Shown here: piece after piece, positions 1-8,903 of the stretch
Position numbering within the stretch: position 1 is the first letter of the stretch
How the letters are laid out: each line of letters opens with the position of its first letter
Source of the DNA: Paenibacillus sp. HW567
GTDB taxonomy: Bacteria > Bacillota > Bacilli > Paenibacillales > Paenibacillaceae
Assembly (NCBI RefSeq): GCF_000374185.1
Contig: NZ_KB910518.1
Coordinates: forward strand, 5,070,530 to 5,134,529
Direction of reading: 5' to 3'
Length of the DNA stretch: 64,000 nt
Notes under the pieces: generated by a model
Database searches by the model: none
What the model was told of the DNA's origin: nothing
The model's input: the letters and a program-made list of their open reading frames with translations, nothing else
Position numbers and translations under genes: made by a program

Positions 1-1580
1 TCTACCGACTCGTGGATCGCGGCCACCGCCGCCACCGGATCACTCTCCTGCCGCAGCTTCTCCAGCAGATAATCCTTCACCGTATCACGGACAAAAGACT
101 GCTGCAGCGCTTCCGGCAGAAATCTGCCCCAATGGGCCACAAACCGCAGAACCTCAGCCGATTTTGCCGCCGACGACAGCCGAAGCTCCATATAAGGCTC
201 CAGCAGCGCTTTGCGGAAGTATGGCTGTGCCAGCACTCTTTTGAAGAAGGACGCGCTTAACTCATCATTGCTCTCGATAATGCCGTAAGCCCCCGACAGC
301 GCATCCTCACGGCCCGCAGCCTGGGCATTCAGCATCCCGTTGATGAAATAATCGACGATTTTGACCCGGTAATTGTGGCCCCTCAGCCTAAAATACTCCT
401 CAAACCGCTCCAGAATCTCCGACACCGGAATGCCCTGCTGGCGGATCAGATCGTATTCGCGGTCGAAGCGCTCCAGGAACATATCGTTCAGCCGCACACG
501 TGACTCAAGCGCACCCTCCGGCTTCAGGTAGGACAGCAATCCGCCCAGCACTGCCTGCTTGTTCTCTGTGTACAGACTCTCATTGCCCTGCTCAATCTCA
601 TAGAACACCGCCAGCTCGTTGTACACCGCGAGCGACAGCTTGCGTTCCAGGCTTTCACCGGTCAGCAGCGAGTCAGCGAATCTGGCGAAATCCTCAAGTC
701 CGCGTCCCGTCTGCTGGAGTGTCTTCCAGGCCAGCTCGGCGTACGGCTGACCCGAGTCGCCAAAGTCCGTATTGAGAATCCGACCCGAAGCCAGATCGAA
801 CACAAAATCCTTCTCAATACTACGGTCGCCAGGGCGAATTGAGCCTTTTTCAACAAAGGTCAGATGGATATATTTGCGGCTTTTCGGCTCATTAGCGTAG
901 GTAATCACACCTAATCTGCGGCGGAAATCGTAAGGCAAGGCTGCGAAAAGAACCTCTGTCAGTTCCACTGCACGCCGGGACAAATCAGTTACCGGTACAT
1001 CCAGGGCTACATATATTTTTTTCTTGCCTGCCACCGAAGACATCACTGCCTGCAGCAGCGCTTTGAACAAGTCTTCCGTAAATCCGAGAGCGCGCAAGGT
1101 GCTTTGCGGATCAGCGTTCTGCTCCTTCTGGGCTGTAGGGATATCCGCTAACTCAGGCAGAGCTCCGCCCAGCTCTCCAGTATAGTTTTCAGCAAAATCA
1201 GCATGCAGATAGGTCCGGTAGCTCTCCAGAATCTCCTCTGAACGAAGTGGCGGCACTACAAAGTTATGGGCAAAAAAAGCACTCCGCTGCCCGGTGAAAT
1301 CCACTGCCTGGAAGCGGCTCTGTCCGAGCACGGTCTCGCCCGATTCCGTATGGAACAAGTGCAGCGCAGCAGGGTACATCTCCTCATTCTTCTCGCCGCG
1401 CGCCGTAAGCTCTGCCGGAGCATCATAAAGACAGAACGGATGCAGAATTTTTTTGACAAAATTATTGTCCAGACTTTCCGACTTCGCTACAGTATCGAAG
1501 CCTTCTGTCCCCCGATACACGCCGCGGCGTTCCCGGGTGTACATCTGCTGGGTAATCCTGGACCCTGAAAATCTGTTCAC
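1..1580 (-). CDS. GAP1-N2-type GTPase-associated protein (partial, C-terminus outside window)
   Basis: The frame opens with a GTG at 1580 whose bases overlap the stop of the upstream GTPase gene (GTGA), so the two are translationally coupled. It stays open for about 526 codons to the window edge. The N-terminus contains QMYTRERRGVYRGTEGFDTV, which reads like the start of the GAP1-N2 family (GTPase-associated protein 1, type 2 N-terminal domain). In that family the protein is thought to act as partner or activating protein of the GTPase encoded beside it. The rest is soluble and alpha-rich, with no signal peptide or membrane segment. The pairing with a DO-GTPase-like gene is the strongest contextual support. 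The family call is from memory of the N-terminal motif, and the GAP activity is inferred. The missing C-terminus prevents a length comparison. Confidence 0.75.
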   Translation of the reverse strand, partial: MNRFSGSRITQQMYTRERRGVYRGTEGFDTVAKSESLDNNFVKKILHPFCLYDAPAELTARGEKNEEMYPAALHLFHTESGETVLGQSRFQAVDFTGQRSAFFAHNFVVPPLRSEEILESYRTYLHADFAENYTGELGGALPELADIPTAQKEQNADPQSTLRALGFTEDLFKALLQAVMSSVAGKKKIYVALDVPVTDLSRRAVELTEVLFAALPYDFRRRLGVITYANEPKSRKYIHLTFVEKGSIRPGDRSIEKDFVFDLASGRILNTDFGDSGQPYAELAWKTLQQTGRGLEDFARFADSLLTGESLERKLSLAVYNELAVFYEIEQGNESLYTENKQAVLGGLLSYLKPEGALESRVRLNDMFLERFDREYDLIRQQGIPVSEILERFEEYFRLRGHNYRVKIVDYFINGMLNAQAAGREDALSGAYGIIESNDELSASFFKRVLAQPYFRKALLEPYMELRLSSAAKSAEVLRFVAHWGRFLPEALQQSFVRDTVKDYLLEKLRQESDPVAAVAAIHESV

Positions 1581-2839
1581 GGCCCGTCGCTCCCCTCAAT
1601 ATAGCTCAGCTTATGCAGCAGCCAGATGAATGGCTCGTCCACGCGGATCGGGCTGACTACACCCTCTATCCGCTGATTCACCGGATTGCTGCCCAGCGCT
1701 GATACGGCAAAATAACCCGTGTTCGCAAAATACACATCCATCGTATCCTTGAACGGACGGTCCACCTTCTCGATAAAACGGCGGATTTCGCCGTTAATAT
1801 TATGGAATTCGTCCAGATTCAGCGTTTTTCGGTGCACATAGTTGTTGAACACATTGCTGTTGGACTTGATATAATCGCCGTCCTCATCCTTGAGCGAATG
1901 CAGCATATCGCTTTTGGCCAGCACAACCGCCGTTGGAATCTCGGTTTTGCTCTTCTCCTGGTAGGCGATGAAATCGCCGAACAGGGTCAGCACCACATCG
2001 CGCGGCTCGTCATATTGCGACACCCATTCGCCCGGGCGGTCACCGATATTAATGCGGATCTTCTCGCGGATCGAGCGGATCTGCAGCGGATCGACCATGA
2101 ACAGGATTCCGGCGGAATTCTGGATATGCTGGCCGTGCAGCCCTAGATAGTCCTGATCCACCATTCCCTCACCGGCCACATCGAAGAACACCAGTGTCAG
2201 CGGCGGCTTGGACTCATCCTTGAACACGAATTGAAAAATAAACGGCTCCTGCATCTTCTCCTTCTGCGTCGAGGCCAGCAGATCCCCCCGCTCGAACAGC
2301 GGCTCTTCGTACAGAGTGCGGAACTTGCGGCTGATCTCGGGATTCAGCGGCATGCAGGCCGCGTCGAAATTCCCCGCCGTTGTATGCTGCAGCGTATGAA
2401 TCAGCGAGGTCATGTACACCGACTTCCCGACTTGGGAAGCGCCGATGATCGAGATAATGTTGCTCGGAACCTTGCCCGCAGTCACGGGCAGCTCGTTATG
2501 GCAGGACGGACAGAGCCGTCTGCGCGTAAGCACACCGTAGCGGTCGGTTAGTCCGGTCAGCACGTGATCCGTATAATGGTGGTATTCCTCGGGAATATCC
2601 GCCGGATTCAGTATGGCTTCCATATCGTCAACCGTATCGAGGCCGAAGCGCTCCCGGTATTTGTTCAGCGCGTCATCTTCGCCCAGCGCATAATTCTCAT
2701 CATCCTCACGGCTGTGCATGGCCCGAAAGACCACATCGTCAGGCCCGAACCGGGTGAAGCAGTACGGACAGACAATATCGTAAAAAAGCGGCCGTGGCTG
2801 CGCCTGATTCTTCTTCATAAACCGGCTAAAAAAAGACAT
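1577..2839 (-). CDS. Zinc-ribbon P-loop GTPase (DO-GTPase2-like)
   Basis: A 420-aa cytosolic GTPase. The ATG at 2839 is chosen because AGGAGG lies just upstream. An in-frame ATG 75 bases earlier lies inside the direct repeats and lacks a ribosome site. Cys24/Cys27 and Cys110/Cys113 form two CPxC pairs of a treble-clef or ribbon-like metal site. The P-loop GASQVGKS is at 133-140, a Walker B-like FFDVAGEG near 220 and an AKSD base-specificity motif near 305. This set matches TRAFAC-type GTPases, specifically the double-GTPase 2 family usually found next to GAP1-N proteins, which is exactly the arrangement here. It probably works as a nucleotide switch with its neighbour. The upstream 735 bases hold repeats and no gene. 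Which process it controls cannot be read from the sequence. Confidence 0.85.
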   Translation of the reverse strand: MSFFSRFMKKNQAQPRPLFYDIVCPYCFTRFGPDDVVFRAMHSREDDENYALGEDDALNKYRERFGLDTVDDMEAILNPADIPEEYHHYTDHVLTGLTDRYGVLTRRRLCPSCHNELPVTAGKVPSNIISIIGASQVGKSVYMTSLIHTLQHTTAGNFDAACMPLNPEISRKFRTLYEEPLFERGDLLASTQKEKMQEPFIFQFVFKDESKPPLTLVFFDVAGEGMVDQDYLGLHGQHIQNSAGILFMVDPLQIRSIREKIRINIGDRPGEWVSQYDEPRDVVLTLFGDFIAYQEKSKTEIPTAVVLAKSDMLHSLKDEDGDYIKSNSNVFNNYVHRKTLNLDEFHNINGEIRRFIEKVDRPFKDTMDVYFANTGYFAVSALGSNPVNQRIEGVVSPIRVDEPFIWLLHKLSYIEGSDGP

Positions 2840-2854
2840 CTCTTGTCCTCCTGA

Positions 2855-3212
2855 AAGTTTTGTGAGCGTCTGCTCCCTTGAATTTGCTTCGAACAAAACT
2901 CGCTTCGGAAGCATTCGCTAAGTGTTGCGGAAGATCCGCTTCTTCGGGAATACTGTGCAACAAAACTCGCTTCGAAAGCATCTGCTTAAGTTTTGTGAGC
3001 GTCTGCTCCCTTGAATTTGCTTCGAACAAAACTCGCTTCGGAAGCATTCGCTAAGTGTTGCGGAAGATCCGCTTCTTCGAAAATGCTGTGCAGCAAAACT
3101 CGCCTCGGAAGCATCTGCTTAAGTTTTGTGAGCGTCTGCTCCCTTGAATTTGCTTCGAGCAAAACTCGCTTCGGAAGCATTCGCTAAGTGTTGCGGAAGA
3201 TCCGTTTCTGCG
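2855..3212. repeat. 133-bp direct repeat, about 2.7 copies
   Basis: Copies begin at 2855, 2988 and 3121, each with AAGTTTTGTGAGCGTCTGCT. The first two are full 133-bp units and the third stops near 3212. Each unit contains two versions of AACAAAACTCGCTTCGGAAG, so there is also an internal sub-repeat. The copies differ at only a few positions. The array sits directly before the ribosome site of the GTPase gene, inside its probable leader. Open frames across it are a by-product of the repetition. Confidence 0.9.
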
Positions 3213-3286
3213 AATCCATACTTGTGCTGAACCCTCTGGCGGCCTGCTACCGCCCTGTTCCTGCGTTCAGCCCGCTGCATAGCTAT

Positions 3287-3469
3287 AACTGCACTTTGTA
3301 CAGCTATATTAACGCTCCTGCCTGCCGCTGCCCACTTAACTGTATTTGTTGCAGCTAAGTATGGGCAAAACGGCTGATTTGGGGTAAATTCCAAAATATA
3401 GGTGTACAAAGTACAATTAAAGGTTTGTTTTGAATAAATAGGCCACTTTTAGCTGTATGAAGTGCAGTT
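3287..3469. repeat. Four-palindrome intergenic element, copy A
   Basis: Four 15-bp imperfect palindromes of the form YTGYA-N5-TRCAR begin at 3289, 3340, 3402 and 3453, giving spacings of 51, 62 and 51. Flanking bases extend each to about 19 bp (for example AACTGCACTTTGTACAGCT at 3287). The left two and right two sites are in opposite orientation, so the whole element is a loose inverted repeat. The same spacing recurs at 5970 and 36899. Nothing else is seen in the gene-free stretch 2840-3573 apart from this and the 133-bp repeats. Confidence 0.85.
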
Positions 3470-3573
3470 AAGTCCGTTTGCTCCTCAGCAGGCAGCGTGC
3501 ATTAACTAAACCAGTCGGCACGCCCACCGTTAAGGTTCCCCGTCAACCCGGCGCAGCATCGTCCCATGACCGC

Positions 3574-4209
3574 TCACTCCGGCACCAGCTCATAATATAA
3601 TCCGTACTTGCGGCCGTCGGTGAAAAAGATCCGTACCGAATCCTCCTTGCCGATTTCAATCGGCGGCAGGACATTGCGTCCGGCGGCAAAATCCTGCACG
3701 AACGGAAACAGCACGCCATCCTCCTTGGACGCCGGATGGCCGCCCCGTTTCTTCACATAACACAGTACCTCCTTCGATACCGGCACTTCAGCCGTGATCG
3801 TCATATGTACTGTTTTTTGCTTGCCGAACAGCCCTTTTTTCTGCTGGACCGAATAATAAATCCGTGCCTTGCCCGCGCTCACGAGCGTCCGGTTCGCACC
3901 ATCAGGCTGCCGCACCAGCACCGTCTCCCCGTTATCGGCAAGCCGGGCATATACTGTATACTCGACCAAACCGATGTCATCCAGCCGGTCACGGTATCCG
4001 TTATTCGCTTTGTACTCCTCGCGGGTATAGAGCTTCATGCCGGAAGGCGGAAGTTCTCCGCTATCCGGCGTCTCTGCGGAGGCTTTGTGAATGCATACCG
4101 CCTGCACGCCGTCCGGCCAGCGCCACCGCAGCGTACAGAACCGGTCCTCCACCCGAGAGACTACCTCCGTAATTGCCGGTGTGGAAGGATCAACCTCGGC
4201 GTACCTCAT
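3574..4209 (-). CDS. Uncharacterised beta-rich protein of the GTPase/tubulin locus
   Basis: A 211-aa soluble protein with no signal peptide or membrane helix. I do not recognise a named family. The sequence alternates short hydrophobic strands and turns. Residues about 1-110 (VEDRFCTLRWRWPDGVQAVC region) read like a fibronectin type III-like beta sandwich. Residues about 115-211 look like a second beta domain ending in a strand FFTDGRKYGLYYELV. A good AAAGGAG site lies before the ATG at 4209, 80 bases after the stop of the vWA gene, so the two are probably cotranscribed. Its place between a membrane vWA protein and the GTPase pair suggests an adaptor or binding role in that system. This is inference from context only. 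Confidence 0.7.
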   Translation of the reverse strand: MRYAEVDPSTPAITEVVSRVEDRFCTLRWRWPDGVQAVCIHKASAETPDSGELPPSGMKLYTREEYKANNGYRDRLDDIGLVEYTVYARLADNGETVLVRQPDGANRTLVSAGKARIYYSVQQKKGLFGKQKTVHMTITAEVPVSKEVLCYVKKRGGHPASKEDGVLFPFVQDFAAGRNVLPPIEIGKEDSVRIFFTDGRKYGLYYELVPE

Positions 4210-4289
4210 GACTGTATGCTCCTTTCGCTTTCTGCTTCACTTTCATTTTGGCCTTAATTCCAGCCGCACAGCTTCACAGCCATCCAGCT

Positions 4290-5561
4290 TCAAAATCCTT
4301 GGCTGCCCCGGTTTCTGCGCTGGGACGGAAATCCATCGGAAGACGACACGTCTGCTTTTCTTCCTCTTTTGCGGGAAAGACGCCCTTCTCCCACCGGCAC
4401 AACAAAAGTAAACAAGGAGATAATGGCCGCCAGCACAAGCAGCGCAAGCAGACGGATCATGGCGTCCCCGAAGGAATGGCCGTCCAGGCCAAATTCGAGA
4501 ATCAGTCCGGCGAACAGGCCGGAGACCGCGCCGCCGATACCAAAGCTCCGGGCCAGATGGCGGTTGTCAAAGACAATGCCCAGCCCGATGCCAAGCGCAG
4601 TACCGACCAGCAGCAGCGCCAAAATCCGCACTCCCGCATAATACGGACTATCCGCCGTTGCATCGCTGCGCACAGTAAGCAAGCTGCGGTCGCCAAGACG
4701 GTCATAAATTTGCTGGAACACATCGCCAAGACGGTTCGCATCCGTTACATCGTAATACTGTCCGCCGGTTGCGGCCGCGATATCCCGCAGTAAAGTGGAG
4801 CCCGACGGATCATCCAGTGCAAGGCCGATGGTGTTCACAGCAATCCCACGGTTCACATAATCCGCCAGTTCCTTTGAAGTATCAAATTCACTGAAGCCGT
4901 CAGACAGCAGAATTACCATTGCTCCCCGGCCGGATTTATTGTCACTGTTAATTACACCCATAGCTTCCGTAAGCGCTCCGCTGATATTGGTGCCGCCTTC
5001 GGTGGTCTTCAGGTTACGGATTACAGACAGCACCTTCTCGCGGTTAGCAGAGCTTGAGAGCGACACCAGCGGCTGGACCACTGTTGCATCATGATTAAAA
5101 GTAACCACAGCCGCCTGATTATCTTCATCCATCCGCTGGACCAGCGCTTCCGCAGCCGTATAGCGGCTGTTGCCCGGATCGCTCTGACTCATGCTGCCGG
5201 AGTCATCAATGACCATAACAACATCTTTTACCGGTTTGGCCCCGCCGAAATTAAGCTCATATACGAACTCCATCAGTGTGCCAACCGCGAACAGCAGTAC
5301 CACCATCAAGGGCAGCAGCTTCCAGGACCACCCCAGATAACGCTGCTTCCACGACCAGCCGTTGAGTTTCGGGGAGATCATCTCCGCCAGCAGGCAGCCA
5401 AGCCCGACTCCAAGCGCCACAATGGCAAAATAAATGCCTACCAGCACAATCGACGGCAGATTATAAGGCCTTTGGTCCAGCAGCAGCTCGCCAAGAACAA
5501 AAGCAATACCGCCGCCCAGCAGACTGAAGCAAAGCAGGAGCAGATTAATTTTTCGCTGCAT
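4290..5561 (-). CDS. Polytopic membrane protein with von Willebrand A domain
   Basis: A 423-aa protein. Three hydrophobic helices (about 6-26, 36-60 and 80-100) precede a vWA domain, and three more follow it (about 310-400). It ends in a short basic and serine-rich tail. The vWA domain has the metal-ion-dependent adhesion site: D119-x-S121-x-S123 in IDDSGSMS, the threonine of EGGTNIS and the SDG near 225. It should therefore bind a divalent metal and a protein ligand. Similar vWA proteins act as chaperone-like or sensor subunits with P-loop NTPases. It is the first gene of a short unit with the 211-aa gene. The 902-base gap upstream suggests its own promoter, and that gap contains the palindrome cluster at 5.97-6.25 kb. 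The exact topology is not certain. Confidence 0.85.
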   Translation of the reverse strand: MQRKINLLLLCFSLLGGGIAFVLGELLLDQRPYNLPSIVLVGIYFAIVALGVGLGCLLAEMISPKLNGWSWKQRYLGWSWKLLPLMVVLLFAVGTLMEFVYELNFGGAKPVKDVVMVIDDSGSMSQSDPGNSRYTAAEALVQRMDEDNQAAVVTFNHDATVVQPLVSLSSSANREKVLSVIRNLKTTEGGTNISGALTEAMGVINSDNKSGRGAMVILLSDGFSEFDTSKELADYVNRGIAVNTIGLALDDPSGSTLLRDIAAATGGQYYDVTDANRLGDVFQQIYDRLGDRSLLTVRSDATADSPYYAGVRILALLLVGTALGIGLGIVFDNRHLARSFGIGGAVSGLFAGLILEFGLDGHSFGDAMIRLLALLVLAAIISLFTFVVPVGEGRLSRKRGRKADVSSSDGFPSQRRNRGSQGF

Positions 5562-5969
5562 TGGTATTCATCCTTTCCGGGAGAAATTTATTTGAAATGG
5601 GCCTATTATCCAAAGCACACAGCCGGTTATGACCCATTCTTCTTTCCATGTCGGCCAAGGCAGGCAGCAGGTTCAGCGCGAGCAGTCCATTGTGATGGCT
5701 GCCGGGTTACCTTAAGTCCGATATTTGGCGGGAAGCTGCCCGCTGAATGCAGTTCTGATATGGCGGTCTATGGATCATCGAATCCACTCAGCATCCTTAA
5801 CTCAAACAGGCTGAACTTGAAAAGCCCAGGTGCTCCCAGCCGCCAATTCCACGCCAAAATCAGCCTGTGCAGTTGCATATAATGCAGTTACGGCTTTGGC
5901 ACAGTGGCACGGTGGCTTCGGTGTTAACAGCAGCACGGCAACACGGAACGCAACCTTAATGTCAAACTG

Positions 5970-6251
5970 TTGTATTTCGTGCACTAGATTGGCCAAAAAA
6001 GACGATCTATTTCTATTCTATTGCACTTCCTGCAGCAAAATAAATCATAAAAGCCACATTCCCGGCAATCTGCCGAAATCTGTTGCACGAAATACAGCAG
6101 ATTGCTGGGGAGAAGCAAAATTATCTCATTCTATTGTACTTTTTACAGCAGATCGCCGGCTTGCAGTAATATTGTCTCATTCTGTTGTACTTTTCACAGC
6201 AGAACGTAATTTTGCAGCAATGTTATCTCACTACTATTGTACTTTTTGCAG
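5970..6251. repeat. Palindrome element, copy B, extended to six sites
   Basis: Six 15-bp sites of the form YTGYA-N5-TRCAR (the first ends GCAC) begin at 5970, 6021, 6083, 6134, 6185 and 6237. The spacings are 51, 62, 51, 51 and 52. The first four reproduce the architecture of the elements at 3289 and 36899, and the last two continue the 51-base period. Examples are TTGCACTTCCTGCAG at 6021 and TTGTACTTTTTACAG at 6134. A weaker solitary site lies near 5874. The gene-free stretch is 5562-6463; its part nearest the vWA gene (5562-5860) shows no clear feature. Confidence 0.85.
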
Positions 6252-6330
6252 CAGAATGCCGGCTTGCGGCAATCGGGGACCGCAGTCGCAGCAGCGGGAA
6301 GCCACAGCCGCTTGAAGCTTCCGCGGCATT

Positions 6331-6490
6331 CGAGCTCCGGCAACTGCTTTGCGGCTACCCCAGCTCCTGCATTTGCTCTGGCTACCCCAGCTCCGGCAAC
6401 TCCCTGGCTATCCCAACTTCGACAATTGCTCTGCGACTACCCCAGCTTCAGCAACTGCCCTGGCTATCCCAGCTCCGGCAACTGCTCCTC
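6331..6490 (-). repeat. Tandem repeat derived from the 3' end of the 811-aa gene
   Basis: On the minus strand the last codons and stop of the 811-aa gene (CAGTTGCCGGAGCTGGGATAG) begin a series of 26-29-bp tandem units, each repeating that sequence with small changes. On the plus strand unit starts (CTA of the stop codon) are at 6464, 6437, 6408, 6382 and 6355, followed by a partial unit at 6331. Each full unit keeps the TAG. The repeats probably arose by slippage at the gene terminus. They are outside the coding sequence, but deletion between units would restore the same protein end. Confidence 0.8.
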
Positions 6491-8899
6491 GGCTACACCG
6501 TGCAGCCGGTAGCCGCTGGCGGCATAGGTCTCATAGTAGACCTTGCCGTTGCGGTAATAGAGCAGATCCTCCAGATGGAAGCCTCCCATCAGGTTCAGCT
6601 TCTCGACCCCGCTTCTGCGCTGCTCGTGCACGAAGCCGAGCCGGTAGATGCGCGTTGTCTCATCCGCGCCGAGGGCGTAGCGCAGGAATTCGGAATTGCT
6701 GTCGCCGAAGAAATATTTCTCCTCATGGCGGTGCTCCTGTGTGTATTCGAGCAGGCGGACGTTGATGCTCGCCTCCTCCTCCAGGCTGCGGTAGAGCCGC
6801 TTGAACAGCTCCTCCTTGGAGAGGATTTCGCGGTTCTCGTAAGCAGCCGCAACATTGGCGCGCCGCAGCAGCTCCTCCTCGAAGGGCAGCGCGAATGCCT
6901 CCGCCGTCAGCAGCTCGCGGCGGCACAGGTCAATCAGGCGTTCGACTGCCGCCGCGCCGCCCTGCCGCAGCAGCTCCGAAGCGCTGCCCAGGAAGCGGTC
7001 GCTGAAGAAGATGCCGGGGCCGCGCCGCGTTGCTATATCCCGCATGACCTCTTCCGTAACGGTCCGGTAGTACTCCATAATATTCTGGTCCACCGTCCCG
7101 CTTGCGCGCCCGATGCCGGCAAGTGCCAGGCTCTGAAGCTCCTGTTCCAGCTCCTCCATCATCTGCACTTTGGCCTTGCTCTCTGAGTGCAGTTGCTCCA
7201 GCGCCGCGTCGTAGCGCTGGCACAAGGCCAGCTCGCTCTCCAGGCGCAGCAGCTCGTATTTCCTGCCATATACAGCCTCGAATAAATAATGAATGAAATT
7301 ACGCACTGTCCGTTTGTCCAGCAGCGGCACACGCTGGAACGGCTGCCGCTCCACACTCTCCGCGTAGAGCTGCTCCAGCTCCTCCTGGGCGGAGAGAATG
7401 GCTGAGCGCAGCCCGGCCATATGCTGGCGCAGCGCATGCAGCACACTTCCCCCGCCTGTCTGCTCGGCGGTCCATTCCGCGAGCTGGTAGAACGTCAGCG
7501 GCGGAACCGCATTCTCCTGGGCCGCAAGATCAGCGGCCCATTCGCGGGCAGGATGAACCTCCGCAGCCCGCCTGGCGGATACATCCGCGAAATTGCTGCG
7601 GAAATACGCCTGCCCGCCGTCACCGAAGAGCAGCTCCTCCGCTTCGCGCAGCGACAGCGGCTTCAGCTCGTTAAAGGAGGGACGGCCGTGGCTCATCAGC
7701 CCGGTCATCTCCGCAAGCCCCGTTTCATCCGGCAGCAGGGACGCCGCCCGGTCACGCAGAGACTCCGGCGCAAGGCCAAGCAGTGCCTGCCGTTCGCGCA
7801 GACTGATTCCCCCGCCCGCTTGCAGCTCGGCGGCCAAATAATGAAAAGCATGATACAGCACCGCCAGCGCGATTTGCCGGTTGGGTCTGCGCACCGCCGA
7901 GAATCCGGCGGAGGCATAGCCCTGTCTTCCGGTGCTGCCCCGGATGCCGCTTTTGAAGGTCATATTGTTATAGCCGCCATGTCCCGTAGCCGTATCGGTA
8001 ACCGGACGGACACGGTTCTTAAGCAGGCTGATGTGGGCGATAATCTCATAGTTATCGTCCATGCCGTGAACGGACATCATGCCCCGTTCGTTTTTGTCGG
8101 AGAGCAGATAGACAAGATCGAACAGCGTGGAAGGACCATGCGACACCGGAATGGACAGTCCATCCTCCGTCACCAGCAGCGGGGCGCTGAAGGTATACTC
8201 CGCCTGCTGCATCCCGTCCAGCTCACGCAGAAAAGCCAGCCCGACCGAGCTGGAATACCCGAAGTTATCCCCCTGCTCACGCTCATTGATCAGCGCATAC
8301 AGGTCGGTCTGCACCGACTTGAATGACTGGCTGAGCACGGCGCGGGCAAGCAGGGCAACCTCCGGCAGCAGCACATTTAGCGGGTCATCGACCCGCGTAA
8401 TGATGGAGAGATGGATCACATCGAAGGAGGAATACAGCCGTCCGTAATCCGCTATGCTGTTGCCGAGCCGCCGCAGGCTCCGGTTCATTCCGGCCAGAAA
8501 ACGGCTGTCCTCATGAAACTCGCGGTAGACCTCCTGACGGACCGTACGCGGATCACGCCCCGCAGTGGCCGGCAGGTCCATGCCCATGACCCGCTCTCTT
8601 CGGCCTTCGGACTGGACCCGGCTCAAGCCGCCAGCATGGCCAGCCTGAGTCTCGCTATCGCCCCCAACATGGCCTGTTCCAGTGAGAGGGGCAGCATGCA
8701 GCGCCATCACCCCGCCGGCGTTATCCCATTTCCGCTCGCAGCGCTCCAGCACCGGGCCAATGGCCGGGGCCACCTTCTCCCCAAGGAACAGAAACAGCGC
8801 CGGGTAATGGATGCTGCTGCGGCCATCACCCTTGCTGCGCTGCGCTTCTTCCTGCACCGCAAATTGTTCTGCATAAAGTAACGCCTGTGCCTTGATCAT
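6464..8899 (-). CDS. Large uncharacterised protein next to tubulin-like gene
   Basis: An 811-aa soluble protein, third in the unit vWA, tubulin-like, this gene. It starts four bases after the stop of the tubulin-like gene. I recognise no catalytic motif. Residues about 1-330 are mixed alpha/beta with strands such as FDVIHLSIIT, resembling a Rossmann-like or tubulin-companion fold. A low-complexity linker lies near 60-110. Residues about 490-620 are rich in Glu, Leu and Gln and predict a coiled coil (MMEELEQELQSLALAG). The C-terminal 200 residues are helical. Tight linkage to a tubulin-like gene suggests a filament-associated or regulatory partner, comparable in position to adaptor genes of plasmid tubulin systems, but no sequence link to those is visible. 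The 3' end is followed by slippage-type tandem repeats. Confidence 0.75.
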   Translation of the reverse strand: MIKAQALLYAEQFAVQEEAQRSKGDGRSSIHYPALFLFLGEKVAPAIGPVLERCERKWDNAGGVMALHAAPLTGTGHVGGDSETQAGHAGGLSRVQSEGRRERVMGMDLPATAGRDPRTVRQEVYREFHEDSRFLAGMNRSLRRLGNSIADYGRLYSSFDVIHLSIITRVDDPLNVLLPEVALLARAVLSQSFKSVQTDLYALINEREQGDNFGYSSSVGLAFLRELDGMQQAEYTFSAPLLVTEDGLSIPVSHGPSTLFDLVYLLSDKNERGMMSVHGMDDNYEIIAHISLLKNRVRPVTDTATGHGGYNNMTFKSGIRGSTGRQGYASAGFSAVRRPNRQIALAVLYHAFHYLAAELQAGGGISLRERQALLGLAPESLRDRAASLLPDETGLAEMTGLMSHGRPSFNELKPLSLREAEELLFGDGGQAYFRSNFADVSARRAAEVHPAREWAADLAAQENAVPPLTFYQLAEWTAEQTGGGSVLHALRQHMAGLRSAILSAQEELEQLYAESVERQPFQRVPLLDKRTVRNFIHYLFEAVYGRKYELLRLESELALCQRYDAALEQLHSESKAKVQMMEELEQELQSLALAGIGRASGTVDQNIMEYYRTVTEEVMRDIATRRGPGIFFSDRFLGSASELLRQGGAAAVERLIDLCRRELLTAEAFALPFEEELLRRANVAAAYENREILSKEELFKRLYRSLEEEASINVRLLEYTQEHRHEEKYFFGDSNSEFLRYALGADETTRIYRLGFVHEQRRSGVEKLNLMGGFHLEDLLYYRNGKVYYETYAASGYRLHGVAEEQLPELG

Positions 8900-8903
8900 C
8901 GGA

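Noticed and set aside
2826..3409. Short overlapping minus-strand frames starting MLPKRVL
   Set aside because: They are generated by the 133-bp direct repeat; the same start occurs in each unit and the GTPase has a better start at 2839.
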